Positions 28,611-40,946 of a stretch of 64,000 bases of DNA are shown in pieces. The stretch comes from Asterias rubens (taxonomy: Eukaryota; Echinodermata; Asteroidea; Forcipulatida; Asteriidae). The position numbers were made by a program, and so were the translations under genes. Where the stretch lies: positions 8,440,146-8,504,145 of the forward strand of contig NC_047076.1 in assembly GCF_902459465.1 (NCBI RefSeq), given 5' to 3'. The number at the start of each line of letters is the position of its first letter. Position 1 is the stretch's first letter. The notes beneath the pieces were generated by a model. That model made no database searches, was not told the origin of the DNA, and worked only from the letters and a program-made list of their open reading frames with translations.

Positions 28611-31600
28611 TCCTTTAAGAGAACCTACTCTGCGGTAGTAGACGTAGACTGGCACTCTACCTAACAAGTTTCTATGATACTTGCGAATATGGGAATATAT
28701 TGAAGGGATACAAACTCTTTATGAGGCGGTGACGTTAATAGCGAATTGGAAGTAGGTAGACTGGCACTCTACCTAACAAGTTTTTATGATACTTGCGAAT
28801 ATGGGAATATATTGAAGGAATACAAACTCTTTATGAGGCAGTGACATTAATAGCGATAAGTCCATTCGATCCAATAAGAAAACCTATGGTGCGGTTGTAG
28901 ACGTAGGCTGGCACTCTACCTAACAAATTCCTATGATACTTGCGAATATGGGAATATATTGAAGGGATACAAACTCTTTATGGTGCAGTTACCTTAATAG
29001 CGAGAAGTCCACTCGATCCACTAAGAGAACCTACTCTGCGGTAGTAGGTAGACTGGCACTCTACCTAACAAATTCCTATGATACTTGCAAATATGGGAAT
29101 ATATTGAAGGAATAAGATCTCGTTCCAGGGAAGTGACGTTCTGAGCGAGAAGTCCATGCGATCCAATAAGAGAACCTACGGTGCGGAAGTAGGTAGACTG
29201 GCACTCTACGTAACAAGTTCCTATTACATGCGAATATGGGATTGTATTGAAGGAATAAGAACTCACTCCGGTGCAGTGACCTCAATAGCGAGAAGTCTAC
29301 TCGATCCACTAAGAGAATCTACTCTGCGGTAGTAGGTAGACTGGCACTCTACGTAACAATTTCCTATGATACTTGCGAATATGGGATTGTAGTGAAGGAA
29401 TAAGAACTCACTCCAGGGAAGTGACGTTCTGAGCAAGAAGTCCGATCGATCCAATAAGAAAACCTACTCTGCGGTAGTAGGTAGACTGGCACTCTATGTA
29501 ACAATTTCCTATGATACTTGCGAATATGGGATTGTAGTGAAGGAATAAGAACTCACTCCGGTGCAGTGACGTTCTGAGCAAGAAGTCCGATCGATCCAAT
29601 AAGAAAACCTACGGTGCGGAAGTAGGTAGATTGGCACTCTACCTAACAAGTTTCTATAATACTTGCGAATATGGGAATATATTGAAGGAATAAGAACTCA
29701 CTCCGGTGCAGTGACCTTAATAGCGAGAAATCCACTCGATCCACTAAGAGAACCTACTCTGCGGTAGTAGGTAGACTGGCACTCTACGTAACAAATTCCT
29801 ATGATACTTGCGAATATGGGATTGTATTGAAGGAATAAGAACTCACTCCGGTGCAGTGACGTTCTGAGCGAGAAGTCCACTCGATCCACTAAGAGAATCT
29901 ACTCTGCGGTAGTAGCTAGACTGGCACTCTACGTAACAATTTCCTATGATACTTGCGAATATGGGATTGTATTGAAGGAATAAGAACTCACTCCGGTGCA
30001 GTGACGTTCTGAGCGAGAAGTCCACTCGATCCACTAAGAGAATCTACTCTGCGGTAGTAGGTAGACTGGCACTCTACGTAACAAATTCCTATGATACTTG
30101 CGAATATGGGAATATATTGAAGGAATAAGATCTCACTCTGGTGCAGTGACCTTAATAGCGAGAAGTCCACTCGATCCAATAAGAGAACCTACTCTGCGGT
30201 AGTAGGTAGACTGGCACTCTACCTAACAATTTCCTATGATACTTGCGAATATGGGATTGTAGTGAAGGAATAAGAACTCACTCCAGGGAAGTGACGTTCT
30301 GAGCGAGAAGTCCCCTCGATCCACTAAGAGAACCTACTCTGCGGTAGTAGGTAGACTGGCACTCTACGTAACAATTTCCTATGATACTTGCGAATATGGG
30401 ATTGTAGTGAAGGAATAAGAACTCACTCCAGGGAAGTGATGTTCTGAGCGAGAAGTCCACTCGATCCAATAAGAAAACATACGGTGCGGAAGTAGGTAGA
30501 CTGGCACTCTACCTAACAAGTTTCTATGATACTTGCGAATATGGGAATATATTGAAGGAATAAGATCTCACTCTGGTGCAGTGACCTCAATAGCGAGAAG
30601 TCTACTCGATCCACTAAGAGAATCTACTCTGCGGTAGTAGGTAGACTGGCACTCTTTGTAACAAATTCCTATGATACTTGCGAATATGGGAATATATTGA
30701 AGGAATAAGAACTCACTCCAGGGAAGTGACGTTCTGAGCGAGAAGTCCACTCGATCCACTAAGAGAACCTACTCTGCGGTAGTAGGTAGACTGGCACTCT
30801 ACGTAACAATTTCCTATGATACTTGCGAATATGGGATTGTATTGAAGGAATAAGAACTCACTCCGGTGCAGTGACGTTCTGAGCGAGAAGTCCACTCGAT
30901 CCACTAAGAGAACCTACTCTGCGGTAGTAGGTAGACTGGCACTCTACGTAACAATTTCCTATGATACTTGCGAATATGGGATTGTAGTGAAGGAATAAGA
31001 ACTCACTCCAGGGAAGTGACGTTCTGAGCGAGAAGTCCGATCGATCCAATAAGAGAACCTACGGTGGGGAAGTAGGTAGACTGGCACTCTACCTAACAAA
31101 TTCCTATGATACTTGCGAATATGGGAATATAATGAAGGAATAAGAACTCACTCCAGGGAAGTGACGTTCTGAACGAGAAGTCCGATCAATCCAATAAGAG
31201 AACCTACTCTGCGGTAGTAGGTAGACTGGCACTCTACGTAACAAATTCCTATGATACTTGCGAATATGGGATTGTAGTGAAGGAATAAGAACTCACTCCA
31301 GGGAAGTGACGTTCTGAGCGAGAAGTCCGATCGATCCAATAAGAGAACCTACGGTGGGGAAGTAGGTAGACTGGCACTCTACCTAACAAATTCCTATGAT
31401 ACTTGCGAATATGGGAATATATTGAAGGAATAAGAACTCACTCCAGGGAAGTGACGTTCTGAGCGAGAAGTCCGATCAATCCAATAAGAGAACCTACTCT
31501 GCGGTAGTAGGTAGACTGGCACTCTACGTAACAATTTCCTATGATACTTGCGAATATGGGATTGTATTGAAGGAATAAGAACTCACTCCGGTGCAGTGAC

Positions 31601-34265
31601 GTTCTGAGCGAGAAGTCCGATCGATCCAATAAGAGAACCTACGGTGGGGAAGTAGGTAGACTGGCACTCTACCTAACAAATTCCTATGATACTTGCGAAT
31701 ATGGGAATATATTGAAGGAATAAGAACTCACTCCGGTGCAGTGACATTCTGAGCGAGAAGTCCGATCGATCCAATAAGAGAACCTACTCTGCGGTAGTAG
31801 GTAGACTGGCACTCTACGTAACAAATTCCTATGATACTTGCGAATATGGGAATATATTGAAGTAATAAGAACTCACTCCAGGGAAGTGACGTTCTGAGCG
31901 AGAAGTCCACTCGATCCACTAAGAGAACCTACTCTGCGGTAGTAGGTAGACTGGCACTCTACGTAACAATTTCCTATGATACTTGCGAATATGGGATTGT
32001 ATTGAAGTAATAAGAACTCACTCCGGTGCAGTGACGTTCTGAGCGAGAAGTCCACTCGATCCACTAAGAGAACCTACTCTGCGGTAGTAGGTAGACTGGC
32101 ACTCTACGTAACAATTTCCTATGATACTTGCGAATATGGGAATATATTGAAGGAATAAGAACTCACTCCGGTCCAGTGACGTTCTGAGCGAGAAGTCCAA
32201 TCGATCCAATAAGAGAACCTACTCTGCGGTAGTAAGTAGACTGGCACTCTACGTAACAAATTCCTACGATACTTGCGAATATGGGAATATATTGAAGGAA
32301 TAAGATCTCACTCTGGTGCAGTGACCTAAATAGCGAGAAGTCCATTGATCCAATAAGAAAACATACGGTGCGGAAGTAGGTAGACTGGCACTCTACCTAA
32401 CAAGTTTCTATGATACTTGCGAATATGGGAATATATTGAAGGAATAAGAACTCACTCCGGTGCAGTGACCTCAATAGCGAGAAGTCCACTCAATCCACTA
32501 AGAGAACCTACTCTGCGGTAGTAGGTAGACTGGCACTCTACGTAACAAATTCCTATGATACTTGCGAATATGGGAATATATTGAAGGAATAAGAACTCAC
32601 TCCAGGGAAGTGACGTTCTGAGCGAGAAGTCCGATCAATCCAATAAGAGAACCTACTCTGCGGTAGTAGGTAGACTGGCACTCTACGTAACAATTTCCTA
32701 TGATACTTGCGAATATGGGATTGTATTGAAGGAATAATAACTCACTCCGGTGCAGTGACGTTCTGAGCGAGAAGTCCGATCAATCCAATAAGAGAACCTA
32801 ACGTGCGGAAGTAGGTAGACTGGCACTGTACCTAACAAGTTTCTATGATACTTGCGAATATGGGAATATATTGAAGTAATAAGATCTCACTCTGGTGCAG
32901 TGACCTAAATAGCGAGAAGTCCACTCGATCCACTAAGAGAATCTACTCTGCGGTAGTAGGTAGACTGGCACTCTACGTAACAATTTCCTATGATACTTGC
33001 GAATATGGGATTGTAGTGAAGGAATAAGAACTCACTCCAGGGAAGTGACGTTCTGAGCGAGAAGTCCGATCGATCCAATAAGAGAACCTACGGTGGGGAA
33101 GTAGGTAGACTGGCACTCTACCTAACAAATTCCTATGATACTTGCGAATATGGGAATATATTGAAGGAATAAGAACTCACTCCAGGGAAGTGACGTTCTG
33201 AGCGAGAAGTCCGATCAATCCAATAAGAGAACCTACTCTGCGGTAGTAGGTAGACTGGCACTCTATGTAACAATTTCCTATGATACTTGCGAATATGGGA
33301 TTGTATTGAAGGAATAAGAACTCACTCCGGTGCAGTGACGTTCTGAGCGAGAAGTCCGATCGATCCAATAAGAGAACCTAACGTGCGGAAGTAGGTAGAC
33401 TGGCACTCTACCTAACAAGTTTCTATGATACTTGCGAATATGGGAATATATTGAAGGAATAAGAACTCACTCCGGTGCAGTGACATTCTGAGCGAGAAGT
33501 CCGATCGATCCAATAAGAGAACCTACTCTGCCGTAGTAGGTAGACTGGCACTCTACGTAACAAATTCCTATGATACTTGCGAATATGGGAATATATTGAA
33601 GGAATAAGAACTCACTCCAGGGAAGGGACGTTCTGAGCGAGAAGTCCACTCGATCCACTAAGAGAACCTACTCTGCGGTAGTAGGTAGACTGGCACTCTA
33701 CGTAACAATTTCCTATGATACTTGCGAATATGGGATTGTATTGAAGGAATAAGAACTCACTCCGGTGCAGTGACGTTCTGAGCGAGAAGTCCACTCGATC
33801 CACTAAGAGAACCTACTCTGCGGTAGTAGGTAGACTGGCACTCTACGTAACAATTTCCTATGATACTTGCGAATATGGGATTGTAGTGAAGGAATAAGAA
33901 CTCACTCCAGGGAAGTGACGTTCTGAGCGAGAAGTCCGATCGATCCAATAAGAGAACCTACTCTGCGGTAGTAGGTAGACTGGCACTCTACGTAACAAAT
34001 TCCTATGATACTTGCGAATATGGGATTGTATTGAAGGAATAAGAACTCACTCCAGGGAAGTGACGTTCTGAGCGAGAAGTCCGATCGATCCAATAAGAGA
34101 ACCTATACTACGGTGCGGAAGTAGGTAAACTACCTAACAAGTTTCTATGATACTTGCGAATATGGGAATATATTGAAGGAGTAAGAACTCACTCCGGTGC
34201 AGTGACCTTAATAGCGAGAAGTCCACTCGATCCACCAAGAGAACCTACAGTGGGTAGTAGGTAGA
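28611..34265. repeat. 145-bp satellite-like array, ~39 monomers
   Basis: GACTGGCACTCTAC recurs every 145 bp (for example 29051 and 29196). Monomers differ at a few linked sites: GGGAATATA or GGGATTGTA, CTCCGGTGCAG or CTCCAGGGAAG, GACGTTCTGAG or GACCTTAATAG, CCACTCGATCCACTAAG or CCGATCGATCCAATAAG. The pattern of variants from 31438 returns at 33177, an offset of about 1,739 bp (12 monomers). Each monomer holds two overlapping hairpins around AGTAGGTAGA. A minus-strand frame of 63 codons recurs but stops in each monomer; 145 is not a multiple of 3. Confidence 0.95.
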
Positions 34266-34424
34266 CTGGCAATTTCTTGTTTATTTTTTTTTTTTAGATT
34301 CTTGTTTGTTTTTTCAATGACATGTTTTTACCAGTTTTTGCCTTTTTTTTATTTCCCTTAACAACAATTTTTTGTGTGTTTGTGTACAGATGGTGCCGGT
34401 TAATTGTTCATTCCACTTAACTCT

Positions 34425-34935
34425 GTAAAGTTAAGAACGAGAAGTCCACTCGATCCACTAAGAGAAACCTACTCTGCGGTAGTAGGTAGACTGGCACTCT
34501 ACCTAACAAAACCCTATGATACTTGCGATTATGGGAATATATTGAATAAGAACTCACTCGGAGGCAGTGATGTTAATAGCTAGAAGTCCACTGGATCCAT
34601 TAGAGAACCTACTCTGCGGTAGTAGGTAGACTGGCACTCTACCTAACAAAACCCTATGAGGCGAGGGCTTGAGAATATGGGATTATAATAAAAAATAATT
34701 AAAACTCACTCCGAGTTAGCGACGTTAATAGCGAGAAGTCCCCTCGATCCACCAAGAGAACCTACAGTGGTTAGTAGGTAGACTGGCGTTCTCTTGCTGC
34801 TTTTTTTTTTAAGAAACTTTTTTCAATTACTTGTTTTAACAGTTTTTACCCATGTTTTATGTTTTAATTTTTGTGTTTGTGTGTAGATTGTGCCGGTTTA
34901 TTGATCATTCCCCTTTTCTTAACCCTGTGTAACTA
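34425..34935. repeat. Outlying monomers and duplicated T-rich end of the array
   Basis: Two or three diverged monomers follow a T-rich break (34280-34424). The break and the final end (34790-34935) resemble each other: a T-run, then CAGTTTTT.CC, then TGTGTTTGTG, then GGTGCCGGTTAATTG or TGTGCCGGTTTATTG. The array end was thus duplicated with its flank. Confidence 0.8.
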
Positions 34936-35374
34936 AATAAATTTAAATGTTGTCGTGTTTTTGACTGTCTTTTAATCAGATTTGTTGCCCGACTCAAGGA
35001 GTTACCGGTACAATGGCAAACAGTTCTCAAAGAACCAATTTTTACTAGAGTCGGCTAGTCAAACTTTTGATACCAAAAGTAAAAAATTTTTTACCATGGC
35101 ATGTTTAGTCATATTTGATACCACATTAATTTTCCGTGAATGATGCAAAACACGGTTACTTTTATCGTGGGGGTCAAAGGGCTAGGAACGGCCAGGAATG
35201 TGTGAAGTATTGAGCAACTTCTCACCCATGAAACATTCTATATGGCCAGCGTCTCAAATAGCCTCTCCTAGTCAAACTCCTACTGCCCGGCTTCCCGTGC
35301 CGATCCCTGTTTAGAACAGTGGGCAGAGGTGTGTTTTAAGTTAGGCAAATGACAGTACGTGCCAAGAAAAAACA
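34936..35374. other. No gene seen
   Basis: The stretch starts with AACTAAATAAATTTAAATG, a possible polyadenylation context. The rest shows no repeat match inside the window and no convincing exon. Confidence 0.4.
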
Positions 35375-36450
35375 TTGACCAAATCAGCAGTTTGTCACTA
35401 ACGAGAGGGTTTTTAATGAGAAGTATTGTTTCTTTGTTACTTTCAGGTCACATTTCAAGGTTCAACATATCCAGTTACTAGGAAGGAAGAAGACAACGGG
35501 AAAAGGATTCTGTTTTTATATTCCTGCTATTTTTCTGCTCATAGAGAAAATAGAGGTGAGACAACATTCTCATTTAACTTCAAAATGTTACTGATCTTAT
35601 GAAAAGCGCTTGTAACCATTTATAAAATGCATAGTGTTGAAAGTAGAATATAACTAAGCAAATTTTATACTCCACAAAATAATTGACCATGTTAGTTTGC
35701 GAGGTAAAAGAAAAACTACACAATTTTGGGGCATATTCTTGTGGCTCATTGTATTCTACTTCTAAAACATCTTTCTTAACATATGCATATTATAAAAAAA
35801 TTAAAATTAAAGTATTTTTAAACACCAACTTGTCCAATCCCAGGCAACGTGTCCCTTTAAAGTAAATTTGAAACACTTTATTCTTATGGTCAATTGATAG
35901 CAACAAGAATGTGATAATAACCTAAATATTGTTTGCCGCGATTCACTTTTATGCCATCATCATTGTAACCTAAAACGACGCTACAGGCAAGGCTTTATGC
36001 TTATGTGGCTGTGTATGGTCAATGAAAAAATGGACCAGGGCTTACTTCCCTCACAAAATACTCTATAACAAACTTATAAGAAACTTATAGGAATCTTTTA
36101 AGAACCTGTATTGAGCAGTCTTATAAGAATCTTATTAGAGTCTATTGAGCAGTCTTATAAGAATCTTATGTGATTCTTACTAGTATTTAATATGTAAATT
36201 AGTGAGATCTTAAAAGAAGTACACCAGGATCTTTTGAGAAACTTGCGTATGTTTTTTTTCTTCTTCAGAATCTCGTAAGAAGTGTATAACAATCTTATGA
36301 GAATACGATTTTTAAATGAAAAGTTTCATCTACTGTGAGGTCCAATCGTTGTGACATTGAGGCAGGGTCATGCTCAGTAAGACAATTATCAGACTTAATA
36401 GTATGCATGAGCTAGATAAGCATAAAGCAAACCAAATCAAATCATAAGTC
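35375..36450 (+). repeat. Segmental duplication, copy 1 (partner 37637-39075)
   Basis: It starts AAAAACATTGACCA and includes the exon-like block (35447-35555), the GCATATTCTTGTGGCTCAT block and the AGCAGTCTTATAAGAATCTTA block, in the same order as the partner. It has no MITE at the site (about 35915) where the partner has one. Confidence 0.85.
35447..35555 (+). other. Exon-like block between AG and GTGAG, copy 1
   Basis: The 109-bp block stands between TTACTTTCAG and GTGAGAC, both good splice signals, and is the best-conserved part of the duplication. Read so that it ends in phase 0 it is open (SHFKVQHIQLLGRKK to LLIEKIE). No protein family is recognised. The second copy has a +1 and a -3 indel but remains open when read from its end. 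It may be an exon or a conserved part of a repeat. Confidence 0.3.
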
Positions 36451-37636
36451 ACGTTGCTGTGACTGGTGCCCTACTTACACTGCATTATTTTTTCCCAGCA
36501 AAGATGTTTGTCTAAGAAAGCAGTATTTTCTGCTTATTAATGGCTTACATATTCGACCCATGTTCTCATCTGTAAGGCCAACTAAAAAATAATGTGTCCT
36601 CCATCCCCCAGTATGCACAGTGGTTAGCTAAGTTTCATGAAGCTGCTTAAGCACAAAAACTAGCCAAGCACAACAAAATTGTGCCACGAGAAAAAGGTTA
36701 CCAGCCTAAATACCGTGTCAAAAAGTTCAGTTTGTACAAAGTACAAATGCTTCAGGAGCATGAAGCCCTTTTCAGTCCTCTCCTCTGAAAGCACACAATC
36801 TTTCTAACAAGGCTATTTTTTTCTTTCATCGTTTTCAAGTACGATGACCAAAAAAAATGTTTACAGTAATGTAGGGATCCGCCAAGTGCGCCCTCATTGT
36901 TTGACTTGAATAAAGTTTACTTTTGGGGATGTCACATGACATTCACTCTCTTTTTCTATAGCTTCGACTTGGAAGAGCAACTAATTTATTTGGTCTGTGA
37001 TTCTCTCTATTTTTATAGGGAGCATGGCTCTGGCCATGCTCCAAAAACCTATTTATATGGGATCAATAGAATTGTAGAGATATTTGTGAGTATTATTTTA
37101 TGTTTTTACCCTCATTAATGCCCCAATTATTGTGATTTTGTAGCTCTCTATTTGGATCGTTTTATTTGTAAAACCATGTGTAGTGTGTATATGCCAGGCA
37201 GCACTGTCACACACGTGCGTCCGTTAGCCTCTGTGTGTGCTGACCTTTTTGTGAACTTACACTGTGCACTGTGTAATATGTTATGTAATGTATATACTGT
37301 AGTGTTATAACTTTTTGTGTTGTTTGCTATGGGTTACCATTAAAACCTGTACAGGAGAAGTTTATTTGATATATTTTACTTAACTGTCATTGTTCATTTA
37401 TTGTTAATTATTGATTGTATTTTGGCGAATGCTCGTCCTTTATTAATTAGAGGACCGGCTCTCCTTACCGTGTCTCTACAGTAAAATGTATGGTCTATAA
37501 CAGCAGTTTGACAGTTAAACTTCACACAACTCTTTTTCAGAAGACACTGAGCTTTGGCTGTGGTGGATAACCCTCGTTTTGTGGCATGAGCAATATGTTG
37601 TATATGTTTGAAGTTAAGCACATGAGGGTACTTGGC
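36451..37636. other. Between the duplicated segments, no gene supported
   Basis: A piece with AAGCTGCTTAAGCACAAAAA and AGGTTACCAGCC near 36640-36705 belongs to a palindromic family also seen near 57830. Frames up to 81 codons show no recognisable domain. Confidence 0.45.
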
Positions 37637-37718
37637 CAAAAAACATTGACCATAACCCGCAGTTTGTCACTAACGAGAGGGTTCTTAATGAGTAGTATTG
37701 TTTCTTTGTTACTTTCAG

Positions 37719-37825
37719 GTCACATTTCAAGGTTCATCATCACCGAGTTACTAGGAAGGAAGAAGACAATAAAAGGATTCTGTTTTTATATTCCTGCTTT
37801 TTATCTGCTCATAGAGAAAATAGAG
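37719..37825 (+). other. Exon-like block, copy 2
   Basis: It is 107 bp between ACTTTCAG and GTGAGAC. The indels relative to copy 1 (one base gained, three lost) change the 5' part of the reading frame. It could be an alternative exon, a dead copy or non-coding. Confidence 0.25.
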
Positions 37826-38228
37826 GTGAGACTACATTCTCATTTAAACTTCAAAATATAACTGATCTTGTGAAAAGGGCTTGTAACCGTTTATAAAATG
37901 CATATGGTTGAAAGTAGAATATAACTATGCACATTATGCCCCGCGACTAACGGGACTAGCAAGCTTGTGGGGTCAAATTTTGTACTCCACAAAATGGTTG
38001 AACATGTAATTTTGCAAAGTTAAAGGAAACCACATGATTTGGAGGCATATTCTTGTGGCTCATATTATTCTACATATAAAATATCTTTCTTACCATATGC
38101 GTTTCATTAAAAAAAAAAAAACTTTTTATGCACCAAGTTGCCTTACCCAAGCAGCGTGTCCCTTTAAAGTAAACTTGAAACACTTTTTTTGATGGTCAAT
38201 TGATAGCAACAGTCGAGTGTGATATTAA

Positions 38229-38605
38229 AGGCAGTGGACACTATTGGTAATTGTCAAAGACTAGCCTTCACAGTTGGTGCATCTCAACATATGCATAAAA
38301 TAACTAACCTGTGAAAATTTGAGCTCAATCGGTCATCGAAGTTGCGAGATAATATAGAAAGAAAAAACACCCTTGTCACACTAAGTTGTGTGCGTTTAGA
38401 TGGTTGATTTCGAGACCTCAAGTTCTAAATCTGAGGTCTCGAAATCAAATTCGTGGAAAATTACTTCTTTCTCGAAAACTATGGCACTTCAGAGGGAGCC
38501 GTTTCTCACAATGTTTTATTCCATCAACCTCTCCCCATTACTCGTCACCAAGAAAGGTTTTATGCTAATAATTATTTTGAGTAATTACCAGTAGTGTCCA
38601 CTGCT
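38229..38605. mobile_element. TTAA-type palindromic MITE
   Basis: It starts TTAA-AGGCAGTGGACAC (TTAA at 38225-38228) and ends GTGTCCACTGCT followed by CTAA, a changed TTAA. A central hairpin pairs GATTTCGAGACCTCA (38405) with TGAGGTCTCGAAATC (38431). The other duplication copy shows the empty site. Confidence 0.85.
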
Positions 38606-39164
38606 CTAACCTATATCTGTTAGCCTTTTTCAACGTTTAAGCCTGGTTTCATCATTGTTACCCAAAATGACACTACAGGCAAGGCTATGCTTTGTGTGGC
38701 TGTGATTGGTCAATGAAATACTCTTATAAGAAACTTTTAAGAAACCTACATATAAGAATCTTATTAACATCTTATAAGAACCTGTATTGAGCAGTCTTAT
38801 AAGAATCTTATCAGAGTCTTATAAAATTCTTATAATTTTCTTATAAGTATTTTATTTGTAAATTAGTAAGATCTATCTTAAAAGAATTACACCAGGAACT
38901 TGTAAGAAACCTTAAATAATTTTAAAGATTTTCAGAATGTCTTTTTAAGAATCTTTTAAGAAGTGTGTACAAATCTTATGAGAATAAGATTTTTAGATGA
39001 AAAGTGTAATTCATTTACTGTGAGGCAAGGTCATGCTCAAAATATCAGACCTCCCTAAAGCGAACCAAATCAAATCTTAAAACAGATTAATGACCAAACA
39101 AATTTTCAACATCAAGTTAAAAATGCTGAACTAGGATGAAGCATCAATTTTATTTTCAAAAGGT

Positions 39165-39515
39165 CCAGCCATTTTTTTAAATTAAACTTACAGGGTTTGA
39201 AGATAATGATGATAGAAAGCTTCTCATAAAATATAACTCGCTGAAGTGCTGTAATTTTTGAAAAATTAGTAAAACAAGTCACAAAATTTTCTTCTCAGAA
39301 ATTATGTTAGCATGTAAAAACCCATTAACCAGTTATGATATTATACCATAAACAAGGCATAACTGGTTAATACTATTTAACATGCTAAAATGGGCTGAAA
39401 ATTATTTGTTTTACTCATTTCTCATAAAACTGCAGCACCTCAGTCAGTAAAAATTTCAAGGGAAGCTTTCTACTGTCATTATATTCAAACTGTGTACGTT
39501 TATAAATAAACCTTC
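39165..39515. mobile_element. Palindromic MITE-like element, ~350 bp
   Basis: Arms such as GATGATAGAAAGCTTCTCAT (39208) and the inverted form of ATTTCAAGGGAAGCTTTCTAC (39456), with the inner AACCAGTTATG and CATAACTGGTT (39330 and 39360), make a long imperfect inverted repeat. The termini are not sharp and no target duplication was found. Confidence 0.6.
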
Positions 39516-40495
39516 AACAACAAATTCACAGCAATTGAAGACAGGTGATGGTTGACATTGTACCGAACTCCTGAACAATGCATTTCATATTCTAAGACCA
39601 CTTTTAGCATTAGGGTTTTGTTCAGCAAGCCACTGAAACATGCAGTTGAAAGATACCAAAGGTGTCACTGTACACATCTTGGTATGAGTAAAATAGAACA
39701 TTGTTGACACATGATCACTCCAAGTTAAGGATTATGTTTGTAAACATACATAATTTTGTGAATTTTAAACATAAAGACTTTTTGTTTTAAATAACATTTA
39801 GGTGGAACTTCTGATGTGTGATCCTCAGAATCCTTACAAATTGAGAAATTGGGAGTTGCCAGTCAGAAGCCATGCACCCCTTTGCCTTGTTTGATATTGG
39901 AAACAAATAGTCCCTTTCCAATAAGGTGATCCCTTTGTTGCCGCTTCCAATGTGGGTTGGGTCCAAGGCTAAAAGGCAGTTTTTGGTTGTATGGCTTCTA
40001 CATGACTGGCACCCCAAAACAAGGATATCCGGAGGTTGTTGGTTCACATTTCGCTCTAGTATTACGTTATCCTTGTTCAACTCCCAACCATTTAAAATTT
40101 AACCCATTCAGTATCACATACAACATTGTAAAATATTGATTGTTCATTCATAAATACCTCAGACAGTTTCGCTATTCCTATTGGTGGAGAGCGCGTCACG
40201 TGGGAATGTATATTTATGACCGGTAAAAAGTGTTAATTCATGGGCGTGACAAGCGACCTTGCACCTGTTCTTATAAGACAGTTTCTTCATTCCTATTGGG
40301 CGAGAGCAACGGCTAAAACAGTTGTGCCAGTAGTTTACACCAGGGCGGCGGAGGGCTCTTCCATTTCATAGCTGGTGGGTTGTTGTGTTGAAAGAAATCA
40401 TTTAACAATTATAATTTTTGCATTTATTTTACTTTTTGACCAAAAAGTGATGATGTTTTCGACCGAAAAGGTATTTATGAATGGGAATCAAAGTT
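39516..40495. other. No gene seen
   Basis: Two short similar blocks (TTTCGCTATTCCTATTGG near 40167 and TTTCTTCATTCCTATTGGGCG near 40284) suggest a small local duplication with CCAAT-type motifs. No exon is recognisable. Confidence 0.4.
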
Positions 40496-40503
40496 GTTGA
40501 ATC

Positions 40504-40623
40504 GGTTTTCAACTAGTGGTTAAAACCCGCCAAATCCTGGTTCTTTATAATTTACCTTGACTTCGTCTCGGTAAAATTATCAAGAACCAGGCCTCGTTGG
40601 GATTAAACCACTAGTTGAAAACC
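40504..40623. mobile_element. 120-bp MITE with 18-bp perfect inverted ends
   Basis: GGTTTTCAACTAGTGGTT (40504-40521) pairs with AACCACTAGTTGAAAACC (40606-40623). Inside, CTGGTTCTT pairs with AAGAACCAG. No target duplication was evident. Confidence 0.75.
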
Positions 40624-40946
40624 TCTTCACCACACATGGATTCCCTTATTAAAAACATTATTGAATATTTCTAATGGTGGTGTATGATCTGCTGCATAAA
40701 TGGCCGTCTCTGACATTGAATATACACAATTTATGGAATATTTAGTGGAACAAATTTACTTATTTGTTCAAAATCAATCATCAAAGCCTGAATACTGTAC
40801 TTGTGAACTGACCATTTCTGGTAAACTTTAATTATCTTTTGAGTTTTTGGAAAAGATAAAACATGTTCTCAGAATCTTTTGTAGCCACATGTTGTTCCTT
40901 CAAATATATTTATTAATGGTTATGTTTTTGTTCAATTTGTTTACAG

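Larger units (their letters stand above)
37637..39075 (+). repeat. Segmental duplication, copy 2, with MITE insertion
   Basis: It aligns to 35375-36450 apart from the insertion at 38229-38605 and small indels. Its exon-like block is at 37719-37825 with the same splice-type borders. Confidence 0.85.

Noticed and set aside
29021-34093. More than twenty minus-strand frames of 63 codons with near-identical products (MDR.DFSLRTSL)
   Set aside because: They are one stop-bounded frame of the 145-bp monomer. The period is not a multiple of three, so no continuous repeat protein can exist, and no start context or splice signals are shared.
28620-34260. GGTAGTAGGT in each 145-bp monomer, equal to ten bases of let-7
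   Set aside because: The match excludes the let-7 seed start (GCGGTAG instead of GAGGTAG) and the hairpins are far shorter than a miRNA precursor, so it is taken as chance.
28611-34265. Array considered as CRISPR because of regular repeats
   Set aside because: There are no unique spacers between conserved repeats; the whole 145-bp unit repeats. The window is animal DNA.
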